A stretch of 64,000 nucleotides of DNA from Cryptomeria japonica (taxonomy: Eukaryota > Streptophyta > Pinopsida > Cupressales > Cupressaceae): the NCBI RefSeq assembly GCF_030272615.1, contig NC_081406.1:483073900-483137899 (forward strand), written 5' to 3'. Made by a program: the position numbers and the translations under genes. Each line of letters starts with the position of its first letter. Within the stretch, counting starts at the first letter, position 1. The notes below the pieces were generated by a model. The model was given only the letters and a program-made list of their open reading frames with translations, was not told the DNA's origin and ran no database searches. Below are positions 1 through 10,561 of this stretch, piece after piece.

Positions 1-1212
1 GATAACTAGAAGACAAATGAGAGGGAGGGTAAATCAGTTGTCACAGATTACAGGAACCATTCACAATTTAAACTTTAATACCGAAACCCAAAACATTAAT
101 ACCAGAATAACAGATAAACCAATTAAGCATAAACAATAATCACAAAATAAAATCCATCCACACAACACCAAGATATGTACGTTGAAAACTCGGTAAAGGG
201 AAAAACCATGGTGGGAAGCCTACCCATAGTCAGATAATACTTCTACAGTAAGTATGTGAATTATAATGAAGGGGATTGTACTTGCAGGAAGGCCAACAAC
301 CTAGAGCGCAGTTCTCATCACAAAAGGAGCCTCACTGACTACATACAAATCTAGACTACAATTCGGAGGTGTTGAATTGCAAAAGATATCATCTCCTATG
401 CCTGAGTACAGTTTCAGTTAAGCTCAATACCGGAGGATCAAATCCTCTTACATAAACCCAATTCGATCTCCAATGATCACCCAACTTCCTCTGCCTGAAT
501 GATATTACATTATTCACACATTACATTCCTTGACCATGACCTCTTACATTAACCATGATGATCTACAATAAGATCTTACATCTATATATACAAACCCTCG
601 ACCATAAATAATGAGGTCGGCCACCAGACAATAAACCGATTACATAATTACAAACCATGTCGGCCTTAGACCAAACAAATAATATCAACACATAAGACAT
701 CCTAGAAATACATCAATAGGTCCTATCCACATGTTACATTAAAGTCGGTCCATAACCTAGATCAATCGGGACCAAGTATAGGTCCACACGCTTCAACAAT
801 GATCTCCAACTGCCAAGTCTCGAACATGATCACCAACAACATCCTAAAACTCCATCAGAATCTGCACCAACACCACTTATGCAATTCATCAAAGATCTCT
901 ATCAAAAGCTCTATCGGTGAAACCCTCATGGGAACTAGAAACCAATCTTCTAAGCAAGCAGGATAGCATCCGATCTCCAGACCAAAACCAACTGACCAAA
1001 TATGAGTATAAGTATCATGAACAAACCAATTCCATTATTAGACTATACTGGAGCGTACTAGATCATGCCAGATCCAAGTTAACTTGAAACCACTCAACCT
1101 ATCAGGACTAGAAGGGTGCCAATAAAGCATCCAAATAGCTAGTGTTGGCATCAATGACAAAACATCAATGCAACACATAATCAATTCTACCAAATGGCCA
1201 ACATTTCTAACA
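1..1212 (-). repeat. LTR of element L (minus strand), cut by window edge
   Basis: Read on the minus strand this begins TGTTAGAAATGTTGG at 1212 and runs off the window start. It contains blocks found in the other LTRs here: a GCGCTCTAGG...GGCCTTCCTGC stretch (about 280-320) and a GGTTTTTCCCTTTACCG stretch (about 195-215). Near base 1 it shows the pyrimidine-rich tail (ACCCTCCCTCTCA) that precedes the LTR end in elements A, B and D. The other end and any TSD lie outside, so solo LTR and full element cannot be told apart. Confidence 0.75.
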
Positions 1213-1226
1213 ATATCTTCCCCTTA
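1213..1226 (-). other. Probable polypurine tract of element L
   Basis: On the minus strand the purine-rich AAGGGGAAGATAT lies directly before the LTR start at 1212, the position expected for the plus-strand DNA primer of an LTR retrotransposon. It resembles, but is not identical to, the AAAGGGGGAGAT tract of elements A, B, D and I. If L is a solo LTR this match would be chance. Confidence 0.45.
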
Positions 1227-2439
1227 GAATATTTTTTTATATGAATTAATTTATTTAAATATCTCTTCTAATTGAATGAGGGCCTTTCCTTTTGCATTTG
1301 AGTTTAATCTTTATGTTTCAAGAGAGAATTGAGGGTTTTGAGGATACACCTTTGAGTATTTTCTTTGAAGATTTTTATATTCAATACATGCATGACAACA
1401 AAAGGGAATTTTTTATAGTCTATTGTTGAATACAACTTATATTATCCAATCTAATCTCTAAAAATCAATATGAGGATTATTCAAGTTAATTTCAACACAC
1501 AAATGGGAGAAATTTACTACCTTTCTATCAAGCATATGGCAAGAAGAATGCAAGGGTATCCTAACAACTACTATGATGGATTAAAAAATATCGTTTCTCT
1601 ACATATTCATTGAAATTTGAGAGATATGAATCCATGTAGGGATCTTCGTTGGAAGCTCCTCAATATGATCAAACTCTACATACCAAGGGTTGATCCTTAA
1701 ATAAAATGATGTGTTGGTCCATCATTCTAGTAATCACCACAAAAAATAATCATTTGTAGACATTATAGGATTCCCAAATTGCAAATTCAGAAATGGTTAA
1801 AATAAATAAAAATAAAAATATATTCTAGATTGATAAATAAAACCAATTGATATTTTACTTTCTCAAAGAATCCACTTTAATTTAGGCAATATATCATTTA
1901 TTGGTCAAGATGTAGTTTCCTTTATTACATTCACTATGAAATAGGTTTCTTGTTCATGCCTAGATGAAGAGGGACCATCTATATTAAATGTATCTTTTAA
2001 ATAAATATTGGGTGGTTACCTAAACCCCATTAGCTACCATGTAGGTATCTGCCCATATAAAATCTTAAAAGAAGAAGAAAAATGACCAAAAATACATGGG
2101 AACCAAGCCCCACTCATCTAATAATTGCTACACTTGAACCATACCTAGATTAAAATAAAAATTTCAAAAACTCATGTAGAAGAGGCTTACAACCTCACAC
2201 ATCCATTACAATCATTTCTAACCCTACAACACACCATCCTACAACACACCATCTTGTCAACTATTCATCTAGGTATAATTTTTTGGATAATTTTTTTTTA
2301 GCCAATACTCTTTTTTTGAATTTTTTTCCTTTTATTATAAATAATATGTAGTAACCTATAATATCATTTGAACAAAAGATACATATCTTAATTTTAAAAA
2401 AGTGACTCATTATACCATTCTTGAATGATGTTTTTTCAG
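1227..2439. other. AT-rich non-coding stretch upstream of the kinase exons
   Basis: No reading frame, RNA gene or transposon signature is recognisable in about 1.2 kb of AT-rich sequence. Because it lies directly 5' of a kinase exon it may be intron of that gene, or the scar where earlier exons were displaced by element L. I found no sequence for the kinase catalytic loop or activation segment here. Confidence 0.4.
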
Positions 2440-2913
2440 TTATGCCATAATTCTTAATGAGTTGGTGACAGGACTACCACCTTATATTAATTCCAACTAT
2501 CCTCCCCCAAAGGTGAATCCTACACTCATATGTGTTATATTTTTTACATAGAAAATATATTGATACTTTGAGGTTAGTGATGTGCTAGGGGTGTCCCATA
2601 AGGATACACCTTGTTTGCATGTATTAGTAAATAAAATTTAACGCTACTGCTAGTTAAATTTTTTTTAAGTACTAATTTTTGTATAGCTATCAATTATAAA
2701 TTTGTGAATTTGTGTTTTTTAATGCCCTTTTAGATAGCATATGAGGTTGCAGAAGGAAATTTGAGGCCCACACTTCCAAATGATGAACATATCACAAATG
2801 ATGCTCTAATCAATCTAATATGTTGTTCCTGGGATACAAATCCTTCGAAGAGGCCTACATTTGAGAGCATAACATACACTATGAAGAAAATAAAAGAGGA
2901 CATCTTTGAATGA
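2440..2913 (+). CDS. Protein kinase, last two exons (partial host gene)
   Basis: Two exons encode the C-terminal lobe of a eukaryotic protein kinase. Exon 2440-2512 follows a pyrimidine-rich tract ending CAG and reads YAIILNELVTGLPPY, the subdomain IX helix. A GTGAAT donor at 2513 and a CCCTTTTAG acceptor ending at 2733 bound a 221-base intron. Exon 2734-2913 reads AYEVAEGNLRPTLP, then ICCSWDTNPSKRPTF with the subdomain XI arginine, and stops at TGA 2911-2913. The pattern LRPxxP...CWxxxPxxRPxF is typical of tyrosine-kinase-like (Raf-like) plant kinases. Both exons are open and the splice sites keep the frame, so the piece may come from a working gene. The N-lobe, catalytic loop and activation segment are not in view, so it may equally be a decapitated pseudogene. 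Confidence 0.75.
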
Positions 2914-2934
2914 TGTATTTTTAAAAATACATCA
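2911..2934. repeat. Perfect 24-bp palindrome over the kinase stop codon
   Basis: The 12-base half TGATGTATTTTT is followed directly by its exact reverse complement. The first three bases are the kinase stop codon. In RNA this would form a hairpin at the start of the 3' UTR. Confidence 0.8.
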
Positions 2935-3543
2935 ATAAATTGTTAATTAATGAAATTATATAGTTCCCACATTTAAATTTGGCATACTTTATGATTTATC
3001 CTCTTAAATTGTCATACATCAATCTATTTAATTTGATGATGTATATGTTTGGGATGTGAGCTAAATATACTAAAATTTATTATTTATATATGGTGTTATT
3101 GAATATTTGACTCGATAAATGAAAAACATGGTGAAAATTAAACTATTATCAAAATGGTATGATGTGTAATAAATATATAATCATAAAAAATTATAAATTA
3201 TTCTACTAGGTTAAATATCAAAATGGTTACTCTATTATAATTAGATACATCTATTCATTATTATATAAAGTAATTTGACAAATCTTTAAATCCAATGAGA
3301 ACCCAATAATAACTTGTTTACAATAAAACAAAGATAGATATTATTATCTATAACAATGGAACAAAATTACATAGGAATTATTTTTAAAATAAAATCTCTT
3401 CTCCTAATATCTAGTGTAAGTACACTCCTTTAAAACTAATAAAAGCTATAAAATATTTAAATTAATAAAAAAAAAAATATTAATAAATTGCTATTCCAAC
3501 GAAACTTATGTTTTCTTTAAGGGGTAAAACTTATTCAAATCCA
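2935..3543. other. AT-rich 3' flank of the kinase exons
   Basis: Very AT-rich, no reading frame. It presumably holds the kinase 3' UTR. An A-run near 3468-3478 is on the plus strand and so is not the tail of the minus-strand LINE that follows. Confidence 0.5.
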
Positions 3544-4579
3544 AGCAAATAGTACAAAACAAAAGACCACAGGCCCAACAAAGGACAACCAATAGACAAT
3601 AAGAAGAAGTTACAAAAGGAACAATACAAAATGAATAACTACATAATCATATCCTCCATTGTTAACTTCTCCAAAGTTTTTGAATACTTTAGTGACAAAA
3701 GTCCCGAGTCAGCCACATCCTACCTATCAAGGTTATCAGGAACCTACTTAGCCAAATAGTTTGCTACTCTATTCCACTCATGAGGAATGTGACATAAATA
3801 AATATGATCCAAAGAAGAACATAAATTTAGAATCTTCTTTGCCACCAAGGCTAAATGCCAAATCTAATCTTTATTCATTCAACATATCCACCACAATTTG
3901 TGAATTAGATTCACAGATAATTCTCTTCTAACCTAAGGAGCTCCCTCTCTCTATTGCATGAAGAATGCAAAGAGCCTCCATAAGATTGTTAGAATATTTT
4001 CCTTTAAAGATAGATAAAAAGAACACAACATATCCATCACCCTCTAGCAATACTGCCGATTTCCATATGTCCAGGATTCCCCTTTGAAGAACCATTAATG
4101 TTAACCTTCAAGACTCCCTCAAGAGGAGGAAGCCATTACCCCTCTCTATGAATCTTTCGGTTGACCTATCTAGATCATATACCTATAGAGAGATCCAAAC
4201 CACTATCAATCAAATTCAAATACCTTATAATATCCAAATCACTAGAATCCATCATTATAGAAAGATCATATTTTGTTGAAAGAGTCTCTTGAAGCTTCAT
4301 TACAATATTTTGCCATAAGTGAACACCCACCAAATTTGAACCTTGAAAGATATTTTTATGTCTTTCCAACCAAAGATTCCAAATAATGAAAGTAGGGCCA
4401 ATAACCCAAGCAACCTGTAGAAAAGAGATCTTAGCTAGATGTCAACCCATACTTTCCTAGAAATCCAATAGAGAAGTGGCATGAACATAAGAATGATTCC
4501 ACACCTCCCATCAAAGGTCCAAAATCTCCCTAGAATAAGTACACTGAAATAAGAGATGTGAAATGGACTTCCCACCCTC
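3544..4579 (-). pseudogene. LINE ORF2, 3' part: zinc-binding and RNase H region
   Basis: On the minus strand the translation reads GKSISHLLFQCTYSREI next to the A insertion point, matching the cysteine/histidine segment after the RT in plant L1-type LINEs. Further on come NNLMEALCILHAIER and CESNSQIVVDMLNE, the RNase H-like helix and the acidic/serine motif seen at LINE C-termini. Stops and frameshifts interrupt it throughout. It joins in frame to the piece at 22034 across the CCCTC duplication of element A. No poly(A) tail is visible at its left end, so that boundary is approximate. Confidence 0.75.
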
Positions 4580-5404
4580 TGTTGGCATTCTACACTCTAA
4601 TGAGAATAGTTGATGTTGTCATTGATGGCAACCAACTGACAACCAACTAACAACAGGTTTCTACACATGCACCGACATCATAGATATCATACACCGGCAC
4701 CGGCATCGGTAGGCACTTCCATCGACATCCAGTTTACATCGGAAATGAAGTATACCGACACTTAGGTAGACATGGGATAAAGTTTTGTTTATGTGAATTT
4801 TTTTGTAAATGTAATTAACTATTTGTAAGCCGACTTGGTATATTGTATAGACTCATATATGTATGAGATCTCATAGGTCATTTTGGATATATAGGTAGTA
4901 ATGGAAGAATGTAATAAATAGGAAATTATCGTATGAGGTGATATAGTGGACAACAAAGGTTTTGGTTAAGGTATCTAACTGAGCTTAAACTGGTACTGAA
5001 CCAGGCATTTGATATGCTATTTTGACCAGTACATTGTATTAGATTTAATTATCCATATTGTAGTCAGTGAGACTCTTTTGAGCAGTGCGCTCCAGGCAGT
5101 TGGCCTTCCTACATGTGCAGGCCCTTATTGTAAGTAGTATTTATTCATTGGCCAGTGAGTAAATATTGTGGGTCACAAATCCCACTGAGGTTTTTCCCAC
5201 ACTGGGTTTCCTCATTAAAATATCTTGTGTTATGGTGTGTTTCTATGTTGTCTTTGTTATTTGTGTTTACTGCATTAATTCTTGTTTATTGATACACTGT
5301 TTTGGGTTGCAAAGTTATAAATAAGTTTAAATATTCAATTAACCGATTAGACATTGATTCAACCCCCCCTCTCAGTGTCTTTGGGACTGTCATTGAATCT
5401 AACA
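4580..5404 (+). repeat. Element A 5' LTR
   Basis: 825 bp, TGTTGG...CTAACA. It contains the conserved GAGCAGTG...GGCCTTCCT block (about 5080-5115) and the GGTTTTTCCCACACTGGG block (about 5190-5207). It is about 36 bp longer than the 3' LTR because of an indel in a region of repeated CACCGGCA/CACCGACA words near 4670-4735. Confidence 0.92.
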
Positions 5405-5406
5405 AT

Positions 5407-5418
5407 TGGTATCAAAGC
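5407..5418 (+). other. Primer-binding site, element A
   Basis: TGGTATCAAAGC lies two bases after the LTR end. It is the usual plant Copia primer site for initiator Met-tRNA (TGGTATCAGAGC) with one G-to-A change. Confidence 0.85.
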
Positions 5419-5475
5419 CTGGTCCTCCATTTACAAAAGCCTAACAGCTTGAGGAAGATTCTGAAACCGGTACAA

Positions 5476-6581
5476 ATAGAGAACTTAAGAAAACAGTTGG
5501 ACTTGAAGATTTTGATACAGAAAAATTGAAGAATATCAAACTTGAAGATGATCTGAGGACTGCTAAGGAATTCATTAAAGGACTTCAGGAGAACCTGGTT
5601 ATAGCACAAAATAAGAGAAAAGAACTTCATGAGAAAATGTATAAACATGATGATGAAAAAGAAACTCTTAGTGATATTGCAGACAAGTTGAGGCAAGAGA
5701 ACACTAATATGAGAAATGAATTGCAAGAATTAACCATGAGGCTATGCAAGGATCTTGAAGACAGGAAGAAGAATGAAGAAGACTTGACTAGGAGACTTAA
5801 TGATGGAGGTAATGAAAATCTAAGACTCAGTCATGAATTTGATATGCTAAAGACAAATCTGATTCACATGCAACATGATAAAGATGAGCTTGTGAGACAA
5901 GTTGGAATTCTTGAAAATGAGTTGATCACTGAAAATGAACACAAAGACAAATTCAAGAAAAGTTTAGAAAAACTTGATGACATGCTGAAAAGACAAAAAC
6001 TTGATGGAGATACAATTGGACTTGGATTTGAACATGGAGAAAGTTCTGGGACTGCAAATAATCAAGATCACACTAAACCGGTAAGAAAACCTAATGCTTA
6101 TAAATTCAATTGGAAATGTTTCAATTGCAATAAATTTGGTCATAGAGAAAATCAGTGCAGATTTAGAAATAATCAGAATACAAACTTACCCACCAGTCAA
6201 TGTTCCAAATGCAATAAAGTTGGTCAGAATTCAAAGAATTGCATAATGAATTTGAAATGCTATGTTTGTGGTAGATTTGGGAATTTATCTAATCAATGCA
6301 GAACACAAACTGGTCAAGGACATGGAAAAGCTATTCAGAGGAATAATGTAACTTGTTATGCATGTAACAAGATTGGGCATATTGCAAAATTTTGTAGAAG
6401 CAAGACTATACCGACGAACAATAAAGGATCTAGTGTGAAGGGAAAAGAAAAGGTAAATGAAATAAAGCAAGAATTTTCAAAACAATGGATTAAGAAGGGA
6501 GATCAGAAAGTTGATGAATCTATCTCTACACTGGTAGAACAGAGTAACCCTCCACCATTAGGAGATTCTTTATCCGATTGA
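5476..6581 (+). pseudogene. Element A ORF1: coiled coil plus four CCHC knuckles
   Basis: A gag-like nucleic-acid-binding protein homologous to ORF1 of B. The codon matching the B start is ATA here (5476) and a frameshift follows, so the longest open part begins at 5526. The first two thirds are charged, heptad-like helix. Four knuckles follow: CFNCNKFGHRENQC (intact), CSKCNKVGQNSKNC (His to Gln), CYVCGRFGNLSNQC (His to Asn) and CYACNKIGHIAKFC (intact). Such knuckles bind retroelement RNA in Gag proteins; the packaging role here is inferred. It stops at TGA 6579-6581. Confidence 0.85.
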
Positions 6582-6734
6582 GGAATAATCCTTAGGGGGT
6601 ATTATAGCAAATTGAAAATCATGCATTTTACCCTCGGTTGATGGGAAGAAGACACATTTCTTCTTTACCGGCAGATATGTTAAGTTTTCACTTAACCGAG
6701 GAGCATTTAATGCAGTTTTAAAGAACCTTTTTGG

Positions 6735-6742
6735 CTATAAAG
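6735..6742 (+). promoter_or_regulatory. Putative internal TATA box before ORF2, element A
   Basis: CTATAAAG lies 146 bases before the ORF2 start codon. Element B has CTATAAAA at nearly the same distance (TATA 148 bases before its ATG) in an otherwise diverged spacer. This suggests ORF2 is made from its own mRNA. Inferred from position and conservation only. Confidence 0.45.
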
Positions 6743-6881
6743 CACCGAAAAACCCTCATTTCAACTCACCAAGAATTCAAGCATTCAGAGAGTGCGAAAC
6801 TGAGCAAGGGCATTCTAAGGTGAAGTAGCGAAGTGATTTTCAGACATTCAGAGAATTTCAAGTTAAGAGGTATTTATTAAA

Positions 6882-8203
6882 ATGGCAATTTCATCTTCTA
6901 TTCCTGAGTTTATTGCAAAACCTATAATTGTTGAAAACATCAAACACCCTAGACCCGTGTTTAAGATTATTCCCGAGATTGCAAAGCAGGATGATTTTGT
7001 CGGAGCTTTTTCAAAAATTCTAAAGGGTGTCACATTTGCTGAAGATCCTAGAATCTACATCCATTGCAACGTAGAAGACCTAGGGACTGAGGATTTGAAA
7101 AAAATGTTTAATGAGGTTATTACTAATGAACAAGGTGTGATTAAACCTGAACATAAGATTGTGGAAGACTTAGGTTTTGTAGAAATACTGAACATTCTCG
7201 AATTTCCAAAGGAAGTTGTTCGACTTGTATTGAGCAAAGTCCATGGAGAGTTCATGTGGTTAGAGTCTGTTTGCAAGATAACCAAGGAAGCAATTAAGGC
7301 AGTTACTGGTTTACCCTCAACCAGTAGTAGACCTGATAAAACCAAGAAAATACCTAACAAGAGTGTGACAAGCTTAACCAGAGTGACATTTGATAGCAGA
7401 TCACTTAGAGTCAATAATGTTAAGGATATAAATGTGAGATATGTTAGTATGATACTTGGATATAAAGCAACACATGCTAATAGACTGAATTCAGTTTCTA
7501 GCCTTTGTATTCACAATGCATATGATATGGTGAGTAATAATGCTAAGATTGATGTTTGCGAATGGCTTACAGATGAACTGATTAACAATTTGAAGAAGAT
7601 TAAGGGAGATAAGAAAGGTACTTTCCATTTTGGGAACCTACTAGTATGCTTAATGCTATACTTTACCAAAGAGATACCCAACATAGGTCACAAAGATTTT
7701 GGTTATGACATCCCAGTTGGAAAACAGATGCAGGAAGATTTCACCAATATGGGCACTGGCTGTGATAAGAACATTGCAGATTACTTTAAATCTTTTCAAA
7801 CTAAGATGAGAGCAAGAGAGAGGTTACCACAGAGCATAGTTGATAAGTATGACAAACACATCTATTTTGTTATTAAAAGAGATGAGACTTGGATGGAAGC
7901 ATTAAGCCCTAGAACTATTTGGGTTACTAAGATGGGTTATGAGGTAGACCTACCTATTCTGAAAACATATACAAAAGCCCTACTTGATGCACCTAGGGAG
8001 CCATCTGAAGGAATATTTGGTAATGCTAAAACTATTGCAAGTAATGTATCTATGCAGAAAGAAAGGAAGAAAAGAGACAAGTTTATCAGAGATGCCTCTA
8101 AGAAGGCTAGTGAAATTAAGGAAAATGTCATGAATATCAGTGGTATATCAGCTAGTGAGGTTAAAGGACTACAACTGGAAGCACATGTTTAACCAGTTGT
8201 GAC
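6882..8203 (+). pseudogene. Element A ORF2, N-terminal part
   Basis: Starts MAISSSIPEFIAKP. The first 300 or so residues match B ORF2 closely: segments FPKEVVRLVLSKVHGEFMW, ITKEAIKAVTGLPS and MILGYKATHANRLNSVSSLC. No known enzyme motif is visible. A TAA at 8190-8192 closes the frame just before the B insertion at 8204, but the same frame resumes with recognisable ORF2 sequence at 14900, so the TAA is a mutation and not the natural end. I do not recognise a family from memory; the fold resembles plant transposon-associated domains ending in a 'GLP' motif. Confidence 0.85.
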
Positions 8204-9029
8204 TATTGGCATATGCACACTCCAATGAGACATTGTATGTGATTGAAGGTTTTGTCATTGATAGCAACCTTGCAATCCTATGGCACCGGCAAGGCATTAT
8301 ACTAGCAAGGCATTGCACCGGCAAGTTAGTGCACCGACATCAGCAGATCACACTCTACACCAGCACTTAGGACACTGGCACCGACACAAATAAAGGAAGT
8401 ATACCGACACAGAGGCCGACAAGATTTTGTTATATTATATTTTGTTTATTATTGTAAAAACTTTGTTAGCCGACTTGGCAAATTGTAAAATGACTCATAT
8501 ATAAAAGAGATCATTGTAGACATTTTGAAGGAGATAAGTAAGCGATAAGGAAAAAATATTAGGTAGACCTATTATGCAAAATATAGGTTAAAGGGTTTAT
8601 GTAAGAAGCAGAGCAGCAACTGGTACTGAATCAAGAATTATAGATGCTATTGTAAAGTAGTACAAGATATTGGATTTGTATAATCCACATTGTAAGTCAG
8701 TGAGACTTCCCTTTGAGCAGTGAGCTCTAGGCAGTTGGCCTTCCTGCATGTGTAGGCCCCTATTGTAAGTAATATTCTCTTATTGGCCAGTGAGTGAATA
8801 TTGTGGGTCACAAATCCCACTGAGGTTTTTCCCACACCGGGTTTCCTTGTTCAATCCTTGTGTTATGGTGTGCTTTTCATGTGGATGTTCTTAATTCTAT
8901 TTATTACATTATTTCTTGCATACCGGTACACTATTATAATATGTTCTGCATCTTTTAAGTTAAGAAATTCTAATAGTCGGTTAGATACTGATTCACCCCC
9001 CCCTCTCAGTATCTGTGGGATTCCTAACA
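8204..9029 (+). repeat. Element B 5' LTR
   Basis: 826 bp, ending CCTAACA. The terminal TG has mutated to TA (TATTGGCATATG). A TATA-like ATATATAAAAG sits at 8497-8507, a plausible LTR promoter. The conserved block with the palindromic CCTGCATGTGTAGG lies near 8741-8754. Confidence 0.93.
8497..8507 (+). promoter_or_regulatory. TATA-like promoter box in element B LTR
   Basis: ATATATAAAAG is also present in the 3' LTR and in the related solo LTR K as ATATATATAAGAG. It lies about 300 bases into the LTR, where a U3 promoter is expected. Confidence 0.5.
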
Positions 9030-9031
9030 AT

Positions 9032-9043
9032 TGGTATCAGAGC
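9032..9043 (+). other. Primer-binding site, element B
   Basis: TGGTATCAGAGC, two bases after the LTR end, is the exact initiator Met-tRNA complement used by plant Copia elements. Confidence 0.93.
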
Positions 9044-9100
9044 CTGGTCCTTTGTTTTTAGAAGCCTAACAACTTGAGGAAGATCTTGACACCGGTAAAG

Positions 9101-10195
9101 ATGGAAAATTTGATGAAGCAACTTGAAGGAGCTCTTTCAGACTATGATGCAGAAAAATTAGAAAATATCAAACTAGAAGATGATTTAAGGGCAGCTCAGG
9201 ATATCATTCAGGCACTTCAAGAGAATCTTACTATTGCAAGAAATAAGAGAAGAGAACTTTGTGAAAAATTACAAAATGAGAATGATGAAAAGGAATCACT
9301 TAATGATATGTTAAACAAGCTGAAACTGGAGAACATGATGACAAAGAATGAGATGCAGGATATGACTATGAGATTTTGTAAAGAGATTGAGGATAGGAAG
9401 AAGAATGAAGAAGAATTGACCAGAAGACTAAGTGATGCAGTAAATGAAAACACAAGACTTAGCTATGAAAATGACATGTTGAAGACAGATCTGATGCACA
9501 CTCAGAATGACTCAAATGAACCGATGAGACATAAAGAGGTCTTAGAAAGAGAACTAGAAACTGGAAATCAACATAAAGAAAAATTCAAGAAAAGCTCAGA
9601 GGAACTTGGTACCTTACTGAAGAATCAAAAACCTAAAGGCGACACTTTTGGAATTGGCTTTGAAGTTGGTGAAAGCTCTAGTACTGCAAATACTCAGGAT
9701 CACAGCAAACCGGTAAGACAACCTAATGCTTATAAATTCAATGGAAAATGCTTTAACTGTAATAAGTATGGTCATAGAGCAAATGAATGTAGATCTAGAA
9801 ATTTTCAGAATATCAACACACCCACTGGTCAATGTTCAAAACGCAACAAAGTTGGTCACAACTCTAAAAATTGCAGAATGAATGTAAGATGTTATGTTTG
9901 TGGAAGATTTGGACATTTATCTAATCAATGCAGAACACAAGCTGACTTAGGTTATGGGAAAGCTATTCAAAAGAATAATGTAACTTGCTATGCATGTAAC
10001 AAGATTGGGCATATTGCAAAATTCTATAGAAGTAAAGGATCACCGGTAGACAACAAAAGTTCTAGCTTGAAAGGTAAAGAAAAAGTTGAAGAGGTTAAGC
10101 AAGAATTCTCAAAACAATGGATTAGAAAAGCCGATCTAAATATTGGGAATACTCCTCCACCGGTAGAACCAATCAATGCTTCACCGACAGGATAG
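9101..10195 (+). CDS. Element B ORF1: coiled-coil, four-knuckle Gag-like protein
   Basis: 364 residues from ATG 9101, 57 bases after the primer site, to TAG 10193-10195. I chose this start over the upstream in-frame ATG at 9074 because it begins the part conserved as MENL/IENL in element A. Residues 1 to about 185 are a charged coiled coil. Four CCHC boxes begin near residues 217, 245, 264 and 296: CFNCNKYGHRANEC (intact), CSKRNKVGHNSKNC (second Cys to Arg), CYVCGRFGHLSNQC (intact) and CYACNKIGHIAKFY (last Cys to Tyr). A basic, Pro-rich tail follows. The expected role is binding and packaging of the element RNA. No protease or pol frame follows it, unlike a normal Copia gag. Confidence 0.87.
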   Translation: MENLMKQLEGALSDYDAEKLENIKLEDDLRAAQDIIQALQENLTIARNKRRELCEKLQNENDEKESLNDMLNKLKLENMMTKNEMQDMTMRFCKEIEDRKKNEEELTRRLSDAVNENTRLSYENDMLKTDLMHTQNDSNEPMRHKEVLERELETGNQHKEKFKKSSEELGTLLKNQKPKGDTFGIGFEVGESSSTANTQDHSKPVRQPNAYKFNGKCFNCNKYGHRANECRSRNFQNINTPTGQCSKRNKVGHNSKNCRMNVRCYVCGRFGHLSNQCRTQADLGYGKAIQKNNVTCYACNKIGHIAKFYRSKGSPVDNKSSSLKGKEKVEEVKQEFSKQWIRKADLNIGNTPPPVEPINASPTG

Positions 10196-10412
10196 AGTGA
10201 TGCTCCACCAACAGGACAGAGTAGTACTCCACTGGTAGGAAGTTCTTCATTGAATTGAAGAAAGTTTCCTTGAGGGTTTGGCAATCTAATGACATATGTG
10301 CTATTATTCCCTCGGTTAGAGATAAGAAGTTGAAAATTACTTGTTACTGGTAGACAATGTTAAGTGAATACTTAATCAGCATGCATTTAATGTGGTAGAT
10401 GGCAAAAAGACA

Positions 10413-10420
10413 CTATAAAA
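10413..10420 (+). promoter_or_regulatory. Putative internal TATA box before ORF2, element B
   Basis: CTATAAAA lies in the 366-base spacer between ORF1 and ORF2, with TATA 148 bases before the ORF2 ATG. It is the positional equivalent of the element A box at 6735. Confidence 0.45.
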
Positions 10421-10561
10421 TTGAGGTTTTGGCTCCATTCCATTTCACCGAGATTTCAAACCTACGAAGAGCGCGAAGATTCCGAGCTAAGGCATTTCGA
10501 GCAAGAGGCAAGAACACTTCAAGCAATCATCCATCCTAAAGGCAGTAAAAGGCATTTCATA

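Noticed and set aside
1501-1720. Possible upstream kinase exon (frame with MGEIYYLSIKHMARRMQGY)
   Set aside because: No kinase catalytic motif, an internal stop and no convincing splice sites.
3463-3478. A-run as the poly(A) tail of the LINE
   Set aside because: The LINE is on the minus strand, so its tail would read as T on the plus strand.
5412-5726. Minus-strand frame opposite A ORF1, and similar antisense frames over other ORFs
   Set aside because: Antisense shadows of coiled-coil coding sequence; no domain or conservation of their own.
8190-8192. TAA as the natural end of element A ORF2
   Set aside because: The same frame continues beyond the B insertion with sequence homologous to B ORF2, so this is a nonsense mutation.
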